Assembly: GCA_029747585.1 (NCBI GenBank) | Contig: JAPEVF010000512.1 | Coordinates: forward strand, 1 to 32,612 | Direction: 5' to 3' | Origin: Pleurotus djamor | Lineage: Eukaryota; Basidiomycota; Agaricomycetes; Agaricales; Pleurotaceae | DNA length: 32,612 nucleotides | Part shown: one piece after another, positions 10,457 through 20,764 of the stretch | Layout of the letters: each line of letters begins with the position of its first letter | Position numbering within the stretch: the stretch's first letter is position 1 | The notes under the pieces: model-generated | Told to the model about the DNA's origin: nothing | Seen by the model: the letters and a program-made list of their open reading frames with translations, nothing else | Database searches by the model: none | Program-made: the position numbers and the translations under genes

Positions 10457-11199
10457 ATGTCTCGCTATCCAGACTACCTCTCCCCCAATCCTACACCAAC
10501 GAAACTCACTAAAGCCCAGAAATCTCGAGCGCGTCGTGAACCCTCTGGCGTGTTTTCGCTCTTTCAAGCTCCTCAGATTCAGCAGTTCAAAGAGGCATTC
10601 CAACTAATCGACCATGATAAAGACGGCTGGGTGAACGAGAGTGATCTGCGGGAGATTTTCGCTAGTCTAGGTGACTCAATACACCTCTTACTAGATACTA
10701 ACGCTTTGACGCGGATTCTGACTCTGGGTCTTTCTGTAAGGCATATCACCATCCAGACAAATGATGGAAGACCTCCTCAGCGCAAGACCCGGCGCGCATT
10801 CCCGCTCATCATCATACAACGACGATTCCTCCGCCGACAGGGGAATCAACTTCACCATGTTCCTCACGATGATGAGTGAACGGCTCTTCGAATTCGATAC
10901 GGAAGCGGAATTGCTGGAAGCGTTCGAATCGTTTGATGAGAATGACAGTGGGATCGTCAAGGTGGACGAAATGAGAAAGTGGCTTGGGGAGATTGGGGAG
11001 AGGATGGATCAGAGAGAGGTGTGTATCTTTTGCTGCCAAACGAGATGAGCTGCCTGCTGAAGTGTTGTAGATCGACCGCTTTCTGAAAGGACCATTCACG
11101 GATCGACAGGGCAACTTCAACTACCGTGAATGGGTCAAGGTCCTCAGAGTCAATGCAGACGACGAAGAGAACGATGCACAGGCTCAGAACGCCTCGTGA
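10457..11199 (+). CDS. RLC1: Myosin regulatory light chain (EF-hand)
   Basis: Calmodulin-like light chain that binds the neck of type II myosin and acts in the cytokinetic ring. Exons are 10457-10670, 10741-11018 and 11071-11199 (206 aa). The N-terminus has a basic stretch then RREPSGVFSLF. Ser30 sits where the regulatory phosphoserine is found in other regulatory light chains. EF-hand 1 is canonical (DHDKDGWVNESD, residues 52-63). A later loop DENDSGIVKVDE retains several acidic or polar ligands, and the last domain (FTDRQGNFNYREW) is degenerate, as usual. A Ser-rich insert (SRSSSYNDDSS) lies between the ISPSRQMMEDLL helix and the second lobe. The intron 1 branch point TACTAAC is perfect. 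It is tandem to the AYR1-like gene, 147 bases apart. Confidence 0.87.
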
Positions 11200-11342
11200 T
11201 CGTGGCGGTAGTTTGCCAGATACCCGACTACTGTACAATTTATAATTCAGTGAGTTCTTTTACCTCTTTCGATTCCTTGCCTCGCTAATGCGCCTCCTCC
11301 AACTTGTAGACTGTTTATACCAATAATTTGCGATAACTGATA

Positions 11343-12663
11343 TCAAATCCATTCGCCTTTCAACGCATCTTGGGGGAATTCGTCCTCATCGAGTCCCAAC
11401 TCTTTGAAAACTTGGTGTACCGATTCTGAAGATTCGTCCTCTTCTAGGTGTTCCATCGCTAAAGCGGTGTGAGAGTGAAGTTAGCCATCTGGGCAAGCTT
11501 TCGGCGAGGAATTTACCCTGTCCACGGCCTTCACCGAGGCTTTCGTCGACGCCTTCAGCGTCCCCACGAGATGCGATCAGTAACAACTCTGTTCCCTCGT
11601 AGTCGAGCAGCTCGATCCTTTCACAATCAACGAACCTAAGCCCGTATGCCTCTCTTCCCTTCTTTCCTCTGCCAAATATATCGTCCAGAACCTCTTCTGG
11701 ATATTCGGCGCGTCTAGAAGGAGGCAGAGTCCTCTGGTTTCCCGTGTTTGGAGCAAGGGGATTCTTGACTTGAATCACGAAGGAAGAGGCTTTATGGATA
11801 CCCAGAGCATCTTGGACATCTCCCATTTCCTTAGGATGGGAGATATAGATACCCAAGTGGGTCTCGGCTTTTGAAGGCGTAGAGGGATCGTTGTTTACGA
11901 TCGCGTAAACGCCTCTGGCAGCAAGCCTCGCAGGTTCCTCGTGTCTAGTTCCTGATCATGTTTGCGTTATGAGCTCGCGCTCTCTCTCGCACAGCTATTG
12001 CAGTCCTTCATACCTCTGGTCTTCGTTTCATAACTTCTTCCTTGCATCCCTTTCTCCAAATCGTGAAGATCATCGCCTACGGCAGCGACCGTGGCCCAGA
12101 ACACCTTGCCTCGTCTACTCTTAGTAGCAGGGTCAGGGAGTTCCTTCTTCCCAATAGTGATCAGCCGGTAGTGTGCCTCTGACAGATTCGAGGAAGCCTG
12201 GGCAGGTAGAGCATCTGCGCCTGGTTCAAGGAGCGTCATCTCGTCATCGTTCGAGTTCTTTTCGTCAGCCTGGGTTGAACCCCCTTCGGGCTGGCTGAAC
12301 TTGGGCGGTCGAGGGACCAACAGCATGTGTAGTTTCTGGACATCGTCGATGGAATGGGCTTCCTCATGCTCAACCCGAGGACGATAGAAGAAGTAGATGT
12401 GTCCTCTGTCGATCGTTCCTATCCCAGTGTCAAAGCGCGTAAATCAGCGCGGTATTAAACATACCGGTTTGACGCGAAGTGGGGAATTTTTGCCCGTTCT
12501 TGTCATCACCTTCCTGTGTTTTGGGTTTCTTCTGGGGAGGCGCTTCCTCCTTCACCTCGACTTGATCTTGGCTAACATGCCGCTTTTCTCCAGCAGTCGC
12601 CTCATGTCCATCTTCTTTTTCTCGCTGATGTTCCTCCTTTTCTGCCTGACGAGTCGTTGGCAT
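11343..12663 (-). CDS. Conserved fungal protein of unknown function
   Basis: Four exons on the minus strand: 12465-12663, 12014-12418, 11517-11951, 11343-11458 (384 aa). Residues 1-65 are basic, Lys/Glu-rich and probably disordered. The conserved core has RGHIYFFYRPRVEHEEAHS, DVQKLHMLLVPRPP, YRLITIGKKELPDP, KVFWATVAAVG, YETKTRG..PARLAARGVYAI, THLGIYISHP, GDVQDALGIHKASSFVIQVKNP, GREAYGLRF and LLDYEGTELLLIA. The tail is acidic. I recognise this core as a widespread fungal family. Some relatives carry the label 'BTB domain transcription factor', but I see no BTB fold here, so no function is claimed. An in-frame upstream ATG at 12750 would add 29 residues. I prefer 12663 because the extension lacks conserved features and the MPTTR start looks typical of the family. 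Confidence 0.75.
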
Positions 12664-12900
12664 GATGGTTTGCCTCTGGCCCCTGATGCATGATGCATCG
12701 ACGTCATACGCGAGCGCATTGTTTGGCTTTGATGTCGTGCCACTCGCCACTTGAAAGTGAACGCGGTCACGTCTTCGAGCGTCTAATTTATGTTTCTCAT
12801 TCTCAAGTTGAACAGTTACACAACTTGTCGACGTCGCCTTGTCCTCCTTTCATCCTTCTCTTCTCTCCATTGCGCGTACTACAAGAAACCGAATGCGACT
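12664..12900. promoter_or_regulatory. Divergent promoter gap, unknown gene and SLX4
   Basis: 237 bases between outward-facing starts (150 if the upstream ATG at 12750 is used). It contains a GGTCACGT motif near 12766, half of an E-box-like site. No other element is convincing. Confidence 0.35.
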
Positions 12901-14963
12901 ATGAGACACGCCGTTCTCGACGCGAGCTTCGATGATGAGGTTGTGGAGGATTCCGAACCAGAAAGAGAAATGAACCGCCGGAAGAACGCGAACGTGTCGC
13001 CCGATGAGCGTCGGTTTACTCGGCCTGTCCTGCCACCTCCAGAAAGGGACTCTGCCACGCCTACTAGTGCTTCTTCAGGCTCGGGTAAGTCCTTCCTACC
13101 ACGTTGACAAATTTCTCCTATAAAGTTCGCACCTAGGTTCTGTGTCGCCGACGTTCTCTAGGGTTTCAGAGGCTATTTATTCTGTACAACAGAGGCGCGG
13201 ATCCCCCGAATACGATGCACCAGGTCCTGTCGTAGTAAAACCCGTCAATGATGAACTCGACTTCGATGACGAACCCCCTGCCCCTTTAAACCTGGATAGA
13301 TTTGCCTTCAAAGCCTCTACTGGTCTGAGTTGCGCAAGTCGACCTACTTCATCTTCATCACGGTCATCTTCCCTACTCTCAAGCACCAAACCGCAAGTCC
13401 AGGAAATTAAACGACCCGTCAAGCGATCGACTGCTTCTGTATCTACGTGGGCCACCCAGTTCTCCGAAACACAACTGGGAGCTCTGCTTGTCTGTGTTTG
13501 CTGTGATACCAAATGGACTGTCCGAAAAACAACCGTTCAGAAACTCGCCCATATCAAGACGTGTGCTAAGAAACGCGCTTTCACGAATGAGACCGTTGCT
13601 TCTTTGATATCTCAGGAATTGGCCAGCTCTCCGCCCAAGCCACTCGAGCAAGCCAAACCTGCCAAAGAAACGCCTTGTCCGCCGGCGCAATCACAAGCGA
13701 GAACGCTCTTGGAAAATGTCATGCTCGACGCTGGGAAGAAGAAGAAACCGNAAAAAAACTGTTGAAACCGTAGAAAGCATTGTCAATACGCGAAGCGATA
13801 TTCTTGATCGAGCCAAGACTATGCTCGCCGAAGACATCCAACCAATTCGACGGCCCACTGGAAAAGCGAAAGCGAAGTCCAACATACCTGCTTCCGCAGT
13901 CGGTTCGACCGCTTGTCCTCCCTTTGATGAAGATCAGACGTCGGAGATCATCGACGCATTCCCATCGACACAACGGTTTGCTCCCTCGAAGTTTGGGGTG
14001 GCTGTTTGCTCGTCAAAATTGTTTCGCCAGGCTGACCAGAGCGATATCAACATTTCGGATTTGGATGAACCAATCTCACGACCTCAAACACCCGAATTTC
14101 TCCCTTGCAAACTACTTGGCTCGTCGTCCAAGCTTCTGCAGCCATCCCCTTCCTCATCCAAGAAGCGTCCCATTGCGCCGGATAGCACCATCCCACTCTC
14201 TGTATGTTCTTCTTTTACCTTCTCATCCAATGTCACCCTACAACATCTTAGAATTTACCGATCCGATCCGAACTACCCAGCCGTCTGGACCAGGACCTGC
14301 CCCCAGCAAACGAATCCGCCTCGACATCGCAGTCACCGCCTAAACCCACTAAGGCAGTGGCAGCACTTACATACCCTTTGTCGACTATACCTGATGAATA
14401 TGGAATACCTCCCGAGGATTTCGTGGATGATAATGACCCATGGCGTGATGAAAATGATGGTGGTGACGCTTGGTTGCATTACGACCCGGAAGTCTCTGCA
14501 GGACTGACCACTCTCCACACACCTCCTTCGCGCACCCCCAAGAAGCCTGTATATGCACCTGGAGAACGCCTGCTGGAGAAGGCTCGCTTAAATACTAAGC
14601 GGCGGGGACGCAAGGCCCAACCTAGTAGTGATCAAGAAGATGGACTAGATTGGAAACAACGCCTCAAGAACGAGATCATCAACAATGAAGCGATGTATCT
14701 TCGTATTCTGCGATATGAAGTATGTGTTCCCCGAACAATTACACTGGCCGTTTCCTGAAGCGTATCTGCCATAATAGCCCATCCATTTTGATGAATTTCT
14801 GAGTTTGATGCCAGAGAGGACCTCGGGCACAAGCCGCGTAGCCCTCAGATCTTTCCTTGACGAACAGGTCAAGATCGTTACCCTTGACTTTTGTTTACTC
14901 CAACTGATTGAACGCTAGGCTATTCACTATCACGGCGCTGGGACTGGTTGGAAGAGAAAGTAG
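12901..14963 (+). CDS. SLX4: Structure-specific endonuclease scaffold subunit SLX4
   Basis: Regulatory partner of the SLX1 nuclease, which cuts branched DNA in replication repair and recombination. Exons are 12901-13084, 13137-14201, 14252-14719, 14778-14867 and 14919-14963 (616 aa once the N at 13751 is ignored). About residues 165-205 contain a C-x2-C and H-x3-C arrangement (VCVCC..KLAHIKTCAKK), a UBZ4-like pattern. The middle is Ser/Pro-rich and disordered. The C-terminus (DWKQRLKNEIINNEAMYLRILRYE, then PIHFDEFLSL, LRSFLDEQ, AIHYHGAG and a basic end) matches the conserved C-terminal SLX1-binding domain of fungal Slx4. Assignment rests mainly on that domain. The N breaks the frame in a Lys-rich run. 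SLX4 sequences diverge quickly, so the middle cannot be checked by eye. Confidence 0.8.
13751..13751. other. Ambiguous base that breaks the SLX4 frame
   Basis: N next to a run of seven A. Counting it gives a TGA four codons later. Dropping it joins KKKKP to KKTVETVES in one frame. This is a likely homopolymer-related assembly error. Confidence 0.8.
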
Positions 14964-15089
14964 GAACTGCAGGCGACTGTATTTTATCCGTGGGTCAATT
15001 ATTGTTGTGTGTATGTATGATAGACAACCGAGATAGCAAGAACGATATATGATGAATAACGTTTAGCGATAAAGATCTAATTCTATGCT

Positions 15090-17708
15090 CTATAACGCGG
15101 ACTGGGCTAACCCAGCCACCTCTATAACTCCCCCAACAAGATGTAGACTCCCTGCCACCAAAACCTGTACCTGCTTACCCTCAGACTTCGCCTCGACCTG
15201 CCGAATGACATTGACGGCATGTTCGATGGAAGGGAGGACGTGGATATTCGACTTTGGGAACTCCAGATTGAGCGCAACCCACGCGCTCTCCAATGCCCTC
15301 TGAGTCTTCAGCTGAGCCAAATCTTCGTCCGCGACGACGCGTGAATTCAGATCTATACTAGGATCAGCGAAAGGAACGAAGAAGCCACGGATAAAGAGAA
15401 CACCGGCTCACCGCCTTTGAATCCCCCATCCGCATACGTAACGTTCGAACAGAACACAACGTGATCAAAGAAGTGGCTCGCATCGGTATCTGCCTGGTTG
15501 TGCAGTTTGAGCTGGGCAGCAGCTTTAGCGAGCATCCCGCCAAGGAACGCGTCTCCTGATCGTCCGCTTGTGCAGTTGAATATAAGAACTCGTGTGCATG
15601 ACGATCTGTCATTGTCATACCAAGCGAGAAAAAAGGTCACCGGGGAACATTAAGGACATAAAAGAAGATCATTTAGATGCAGATACAACGGAGAAAAAAA
15701 ATACTCACGACGAGCCAAGAGCTACACCGGGACTGACGAACCACTGGACGCAGCAATCTAGACTCTCAACGGTATGCGCGCCATCAATAAACCAGGTGGT
15801 CCCCAGGTGCTTGGGATCCGGTACAGCTTGACATCTACCAGGCCATCGAGCCTTCTCCAGACCCTCGACAAATTCCGGGGTTAAGGTGTCGTCCTCGTTT
15901 TCTGGAACGGGGATACCCCGAGATTCAAGGAATTCTCGGACCAAGTGCACGGCTAAGTTGGCATTTTGGACTTGATGGTCACCGGCCAAGCCTTTTTGGT
16001 TTTTGCGTTTGCATTTTGATAGGATGATGGGGGGCATGAGAGTGAGAATGGGGTTGTCAATACCAATAAGAAGTGATGGTTGGTTTTAGCGAGCGAGAGA
16101 TGCATACCGAGTTTGATATCAGATAATCTTGGGGTTGGTGGGACGACGACGAACTTGGAAGCCTAGAATCGACCAAACGACCCATGATAAGAATTAAAAC
16201 CGAACAACCAACGAAAACGAAAGAGAGCGAGGCATTTAACCGAACCTTTAGCTCTTCAGCGCGTTTGCGCAACATGCTAAGCCCTTCCTCTGGTTGATTC
16301 ACCGAAAACGCAGGAACACCGTGCTAATACCCACACACCACACACCACACAGACACCAAACACCAAACAACCAAGAAAGAAAAATCATGAATCATCAAAT
16401 CAGAATTCCCCAAACGAATATGAGATAACGTTAGAGACAAACCTTATATATACCACCCTTCTGCCACGCTATTTCCGAGAGGGTGTGTCCTAGTACAAAG
16501 ACATGATCGATCCCGAGTGCAGTCACACCGGTGACGATCGGCTTCGGTACGAGATTCGTGCAATCATACGTCCCACCGACACCGACTTCTAGAATCGTCG
16601 CATCAACCTAATTCGTTTTTATATGTTCGTTTAAGTAGGAGTCAGCAGGTCGTTACCAAATCACAAATTCACGGTTAGAGGAAACGTAAGGCTGACCTTA
16701 AGATCGAGAAACGCGTGATACGCGACGAGGGTGAGAAATCTGAAATACATCGGCTTGGGTGTCGTATTTGGGTCTTTCCTCTGTCCTAGCATGTCAGAAA
16801 AAACCAATGCACATGGTACCAAACCACGAAAGACACAAAATGGCGAATGATGAACGGAACTTGAAGCGGAAGGGGTTGACGTACGGTGTCATTGGCCTCT
16901 AGCCTATCCCAGACGTCGTAAAAGTATTTCGTGAATGCATCTTCAGATATCGGTGCCCCATTTATGCGGATCCGCTCTCGGACGGCGACTAGATGTGGGG
17001 ATGTAAAGAGACCTATAGGAAACGAGAGACAAGGAATCAAGGAAGTGGAAGAGAGAAGGGACAGGGAAGAGGAAGAAAATGATGATGATGATAATGATAG
17101 AGTTAAGTTAAGTCGCATTAGATCCCTTATTCAATAACACCATACGAAAGAGTTCAGATTTGACGTACCCACAGTCCACCTTGGCGCGGCGCGTCTAAGG
17201 ATAGAATCACAGAATGCACTCGTAGAGCCTTTTCCTTTCGTGCCCGTGATGTGTATTACGTTGAGTTTGTTAAGGTCCTCTGTCTAGAACATACATTCAT
17301 TCATTCAATTATTCATTCAAGTATGTTAGTGAGTTTCCCCGACAAACTCACGAGATACAAGAGACTTACGGTATACCCGATCCTCTCAAGGTACTCTGTC
17401 ATTTCCGGGATCGCATGCGTGGGTTGTCTTGACCCAGAGGCACGGATGGCGTCGAGTGTGGATGCATTGGATTGGAGAGAGTTGAGGTGTTCAATAGCAG
17501 ATTCATACGTCCGTGTAGTCGAAGTAGTCGTAGCCATAGTAGTAGCAGTAGTAGCCATCGTTCTACGAGCACGAACACGAGAGAAGGCGAAGAGAGAGCT
17601 ACTTTGTGGGAGATGATGATGGTGATGGAGGTGGAGATGGCAGTGGACGTGGAAGGGAACAGAGCGTCGGGGAAACAAAAACATCCACCGTTGCCAACTC
17701 TGCACCAT
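15090..17708 (-). CDS. MET7: Folylpolyglutamate synthase
   Basis: Adds glutamates to folates so that they are retained and used in one-carbon metabolism and methionine synthesis. Ten exons on the minus strand: 17370-17708, 17169-17283, 16885-17012, 16697-16780, 16443-16607, 16246-16323, 16108-16162, 15709-15991, 15412-15605, 15090-15352. This gives 567 aa, or 517 aa from the internal ATG at 17558. Motifs: P-loop HITGTKGKGSTS, GLFTSPHLVAVRERIRING, TILEVGVGG..DCTN, GHTLSEIAWQKGGIYK, GDHQVQNANLAVHL, RWPGRCQ, WFIDGAHTVES, NCTSGRSGD, and the C-terminal VLVAGSLHLVGG. The 50 residues before the second Met contain no Asp or Glu and several Arg, so the long form could be mitochondrial. One intron acceptor (before 15991) is AAG without a pyrimidine tract, but the phase fits. 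It is convergent with SLX4, 126 bases apart. Confidence 0.92.
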
Positions 17709-17984
17709 GCATTTAGAGTATTTTTGGGTTAAAGATGGGAAAGATAGGGGCGACTCTGGTCCGTCCCACTACACCGTGACCACAACACCGCGTCTCGGGT
17801 GAGTCACACGCTGGAACACTTTGAATCACCACCACCACCACCACCACCACAACAACAACAACAACAACGAAGAAGCGCGTCGACCGCGCCGACGTCCTGT
17901 CCTTTCCCCCTCCCCTCCGTTTCTTGTGTACATATTTTACCACCCTCCCACCCTCTTCGAAGTTTGTACTCGTATGCGGATACA
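17709..17984. promoter_or_regulatory. Divergent promoter gap, FPGS and BRCT gene
   Basis: 276 bases between the longer FPGS start and the BRCT gene start. It contains TGAGTCA at 17800-17806, a match to the Gcn4/Cpc1 (AP-1 type) site, about 92 bases upstream of the FPGS start. The part nearest the BRCT gene is CT-rich, as is usual for fungal core promoters. Confidence 0.45.
17827..17868. repeat. Trinucleotide repeats (CAC)8 then (AAC)6
   Basis: Eight CAC units at 17827-17850 run directly into six AAC units at 17851-17868, upstream of the BRCT gene start. No ATG puts this tract in the coding frame, so I treat it as promoter or 5' UTR sequence. Confidence 0.85.
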
Positions 17985-19381
17985 ATGGAAAGATATTTTG
18001 TCGTGAAGAAGTCCTCTGCGCTACGCGTGTCGTCTGAAACGAAGACGAGTGACTCGAAGACCACGACGAAGACGAAGAGATATCAACCGTATGCGGATGC
18101 TCGTCGCGAACATGCCTCAGGCTCCTCAAGTTCATCACGAACACCAATATTCACGGAGACAACAACGCGAACACAAAGTTACGCACGCACACGCGAAGTC
18201 TCGAGCTTATCGCCACCTCCAACGCGCCATGATGATGATGATAATCACGACTATGACAACAACAACGATGACCATAATGACCATGACATTGATAACGCCA
18301 ACGTGAACGCCGACGTGACGGACTTGAAGAACCTATCTACGAAAGACCTCACCCACCTGGTCCTGAGCACGCTTTCGCATCGCTCAAACCCTATCACACA
18401 TTCCGATATCTACGAGCGAACAGGTGAGTACATACCCCACAACTTCCTTTTTTTCCTGCCTTCCTTCGTCTCTCCATAAGATAGTAGTACCCGATTCCTC
18501 GGGTCGTCCACGCGTTTCTTCTCCTTCCTTCCTCTTTCCTCTTTAATTGAATGACATGCATTGATGACATTGACATATCGTTATCGTTGTAGAACACATT
18601 GTTTCGGCGGCTTCGGGACATCAACGCGGTGATGGACGCGTGAATGGCGGTCATAAGGCTTGGTTTGATCATCGTTCGAGTAAATTGAATGAACAGCGGA
18701 ATGCTGAGGCGATGAGAACCGCGTCGTCGTCGGCTTCTACCTCTTTAACAACCTCAACATCAACAACCTCAACAACCTCAACCTCGTCAACGTCAGCAAC
18801 AACAATTTCATCGAACAATACCAATGGAAAAGCAAGTGGAAACTCGAAAGCATCAGTGTTAAAGGGCGTACGAGTGTATATAAACGGCTACCTGAGGAAT
18901 ACGACCGACATCGAGATGAAGAGGATTGTTATCGGAGCCGGGGGCAGTATCTTGTGAGTTTCCTCGTCGTTATCGCATCAACCAACCACCCACCACCCAC
19001 ACCCACCACCCACTTGAATGACACATTCCTCCCCGAATCGTCGGTGAACTTGTGTTCATTGTCGATTGTTGATCATGACCATGTGCTCATCTGTTTCCCG
19101 TTTATCTTCTCTCGTTCCGTCGTTTTGGTTTGCTCGACAGGTTAACGCCATCGGGAGCCACCCACATCCTAACTTCGCAACAACTCAGCGGATCGAAGAC
19201 GCACAAAATCCTGACTGCGAAGAATTCGAAGCGGTCTGGCCATGTGCAGGTGCATGTTGTCAGACCTGAATGGGTGATGGATAGTATTGCGGCGGGGAGG
19301 AAAGTGAGGGAGGTGGATTATGCGGTTGTTAGGGATGGGAGCATGAGGAGGATTGAGGATATGTTTGGGGGGAAGATGTGA
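17985..19381 (+). CDS. Small protein with single C-terminal BRCT domain (REV1-type)
   Basis: Exons are 17985-18423, 18593-18953 and 19141-19381 (346 aa). Introns here are long for the window (169 and 187 bases). The N-terminal two thirds are low complexity: basic and Ser-rich, then Asp/Asn/His-rich, then a Ser/Thr repeat tract. About residues 238-335 form a BRCT domain: GVRVYINGYLRNTTDIEMKR, IVIGAGGSIL, SGATHILTSQQLSGSKTHK, and the signature Trp in HVVRPEWVMDSIAAGRKV, followed by DYAV. The pattern resembles the BRCT domain of REV1, but there is no polymerase domain. BRCT domains bind phosphopeptides or DNA ends, so a DNA-damage role is inferred. The first ATG in frame is 17985. An upstream open stretch starts with GTG only. 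Confidence 0.78.
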
Positions 19382-19389
19382 TTTATTGT

Positions 19390-19455
19390 GTATGGATATT
19401 ATGGGTGTATGTACGACCGTATGGATATTGTTATGGGTGTATGGGTGTATGTAGG
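19390..19455. repeat. Imperfect direct repeats in the 3' region of the BRCT gene
   Basis: The unit GTATGGATATT occurs at 19390-19400 and 19419-19429, each followed by variants of ATGGGTGTATG. It probably lies in the 3' UTR. No function is apparent. Confidence 0.6.
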
Positions 19456-20553
19456 AGTAGATTAGTGTATGACAGAAGTTGGGATCATCGATTTATCTCT
19501 ACCCAATCCGCCGATGGGAGAGCAAAAGAGGAAGGTTAACGTTTAGGATGAAAGTGCTTGGTACTCGGAGAATATACAAGGCATAAAGCGAGGACGACCT
19601 AGGTACGGGGAGGGATAAACATTAAATCACGCATAGCGTCACCAAGAGTATACCAAGAGACCCCAAGGGCAAGCGTCGTTCATAGTTGGTTCATAGTATG
19701 ACGCCACCTGGAACTGCGCAAGATCCAATCAACGAGCAGCAAACATCAAGGTCATGTTGAGACTCGGAAGGAGAGAGCCTAGGTCGTCGAGAGATGCACG
19801 ATAGACAATCTCTCTCCGAGTGGTCTTGGAAGGTGGATTTATTGAATGAATGGTAGCCACGTATGAAGACGCTGGAACGACAAAGCCAAGTACATTGAGG
19901 TGATTGGAGGTTAGCTCCACGGGGGTTTATGGTGGGTGAGTATTGCCAATGTATTGGTGCTGGCGGGGAGGATTGTCGAGATGTTGAACCTCGGGGTGTG
20001 GCGGTCGCGAGTTTGGCTGGGCGTATAGTCAAAGGACGTGGAGACGGACTCGGGGAAGCCAAGGAAAACAACAATGGATGTTTTGGATCGGGCATGGAGA
20101 TGGAGGGAACTGGTGCGTGACATGATAAGTGAGTTGGGAGGGCCGAAACAAACATGAAGCGGCAGGATGGCGATGCCGAGGCGGATGCCAAGCCCCTTGA
20201 ACCCACTATGGCGCCAAGACGAGGCCAAGTGTTTTATGGGGTGACCCTGATGGACAGAGTTGCCATTTATGATGATGTGTGTGCCAAGAGGATAAGAGAC
20301 ACGAGCGTTGCCTAAAAGGCCATAGCGTCCGATCGGATCTTGTGCTCGTATGCAAGTTGGGGAGTTTCTTGGGCGTGTGCTTGGCAGGTCGTCACTCTCA
20401 ATGCTGTAGAACCACTGCTGGACCTCTGTGTCTGTCGCTAGAGCCTGCAGAGGATGGACGAGTGAGAGGGTGGTCAAAGCTGTTGCGCGGGACGTGACCC
20501 AAAAATAACGCCTAGGGAGGGAGGCGGACGTAAATAGCAAGGCTGGGTTCTTG

Positions 20554-20566
20554 CTTGGCAGCCAAG
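20554..20566. promoter_or_regulatory. Perfect inverted pair of PacC sites
   Basis: CTTGGC and GCCAAG face each other with one base between them. This arrangement could seat two zinc-finger proteins on opposite faces or strands. It lies about 200 bases upstream of the pacC start. Confidence 0.7.
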
Positions 20567-20764
20567 GACAGGGGGCTTACGAGATGCTTAAGTAAGGGGC
20601 CGCCAAGAAGGAGGTTAAGACGAGAGGACTTGGAAGGGCTTGGCACACTCGCCTTTAAATCAGCAATGTCTTTGCACTGGACAGAGATCCCTGCTCTCGT
20701 CCCTCTCGCTGTCCTCCAGAACACACTCCCCACTCACTCAACCAACAACTACCACTACTTTGAC

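Larger units (their letters stand above)
19382..20764. promoter_or_regulatory. Long intergenic region: pacC promoter with PacC-site array
   Basis: The longest gene-free stretch in the window (1.38 kb). The left part holds the BRCT gene 3' region. From 19885 to 20644 there are eleven exact GCCAAG or CTTGGC hexamers, the core PacC/Rim101 target. Plus-strand copies start at 19885, 20058, 20187, 20213, 20224, 20283, 20561 and 20602; minus-strand copies start at 20380, 20554 and 20639. About 0.4 would be expected by chance in 760 bases. A TATA-like TTTAAAT lies at 20654-20660. Open frames on the minus strand here show no recognisable motif. Confidence 0.75.

Noticed and set aside
16326..16370. CAC/ACA-rich tract in an FPGS intron as a possible regulatory repeat
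   Set aside because: Simple low-complexity sequence within an intron, with no regular unit and no known function.
17713..18147. Antisense frame with poly-Val (GTG repeats)
   Set aside because: Complement of the CAC/AAC repeats and of the BRCT exon 1. No start context or homologous features.
19691..20540. Minus-strand open frames of 171 and 209 codons in the pacC upstream region
   Set aside because: No recognisable motif, no coding-like conservation pattern, and they overlap each other and the PacC-site array. Best seen as chance frames in GC-rich promoter DNA.
20555..20764. N-terminal extension of PacC
   Set aside because: The frame is open upstream, but the ATG at 20666 lies only 6 bases after a TATA-like box and the added residues show no PacC conservation.
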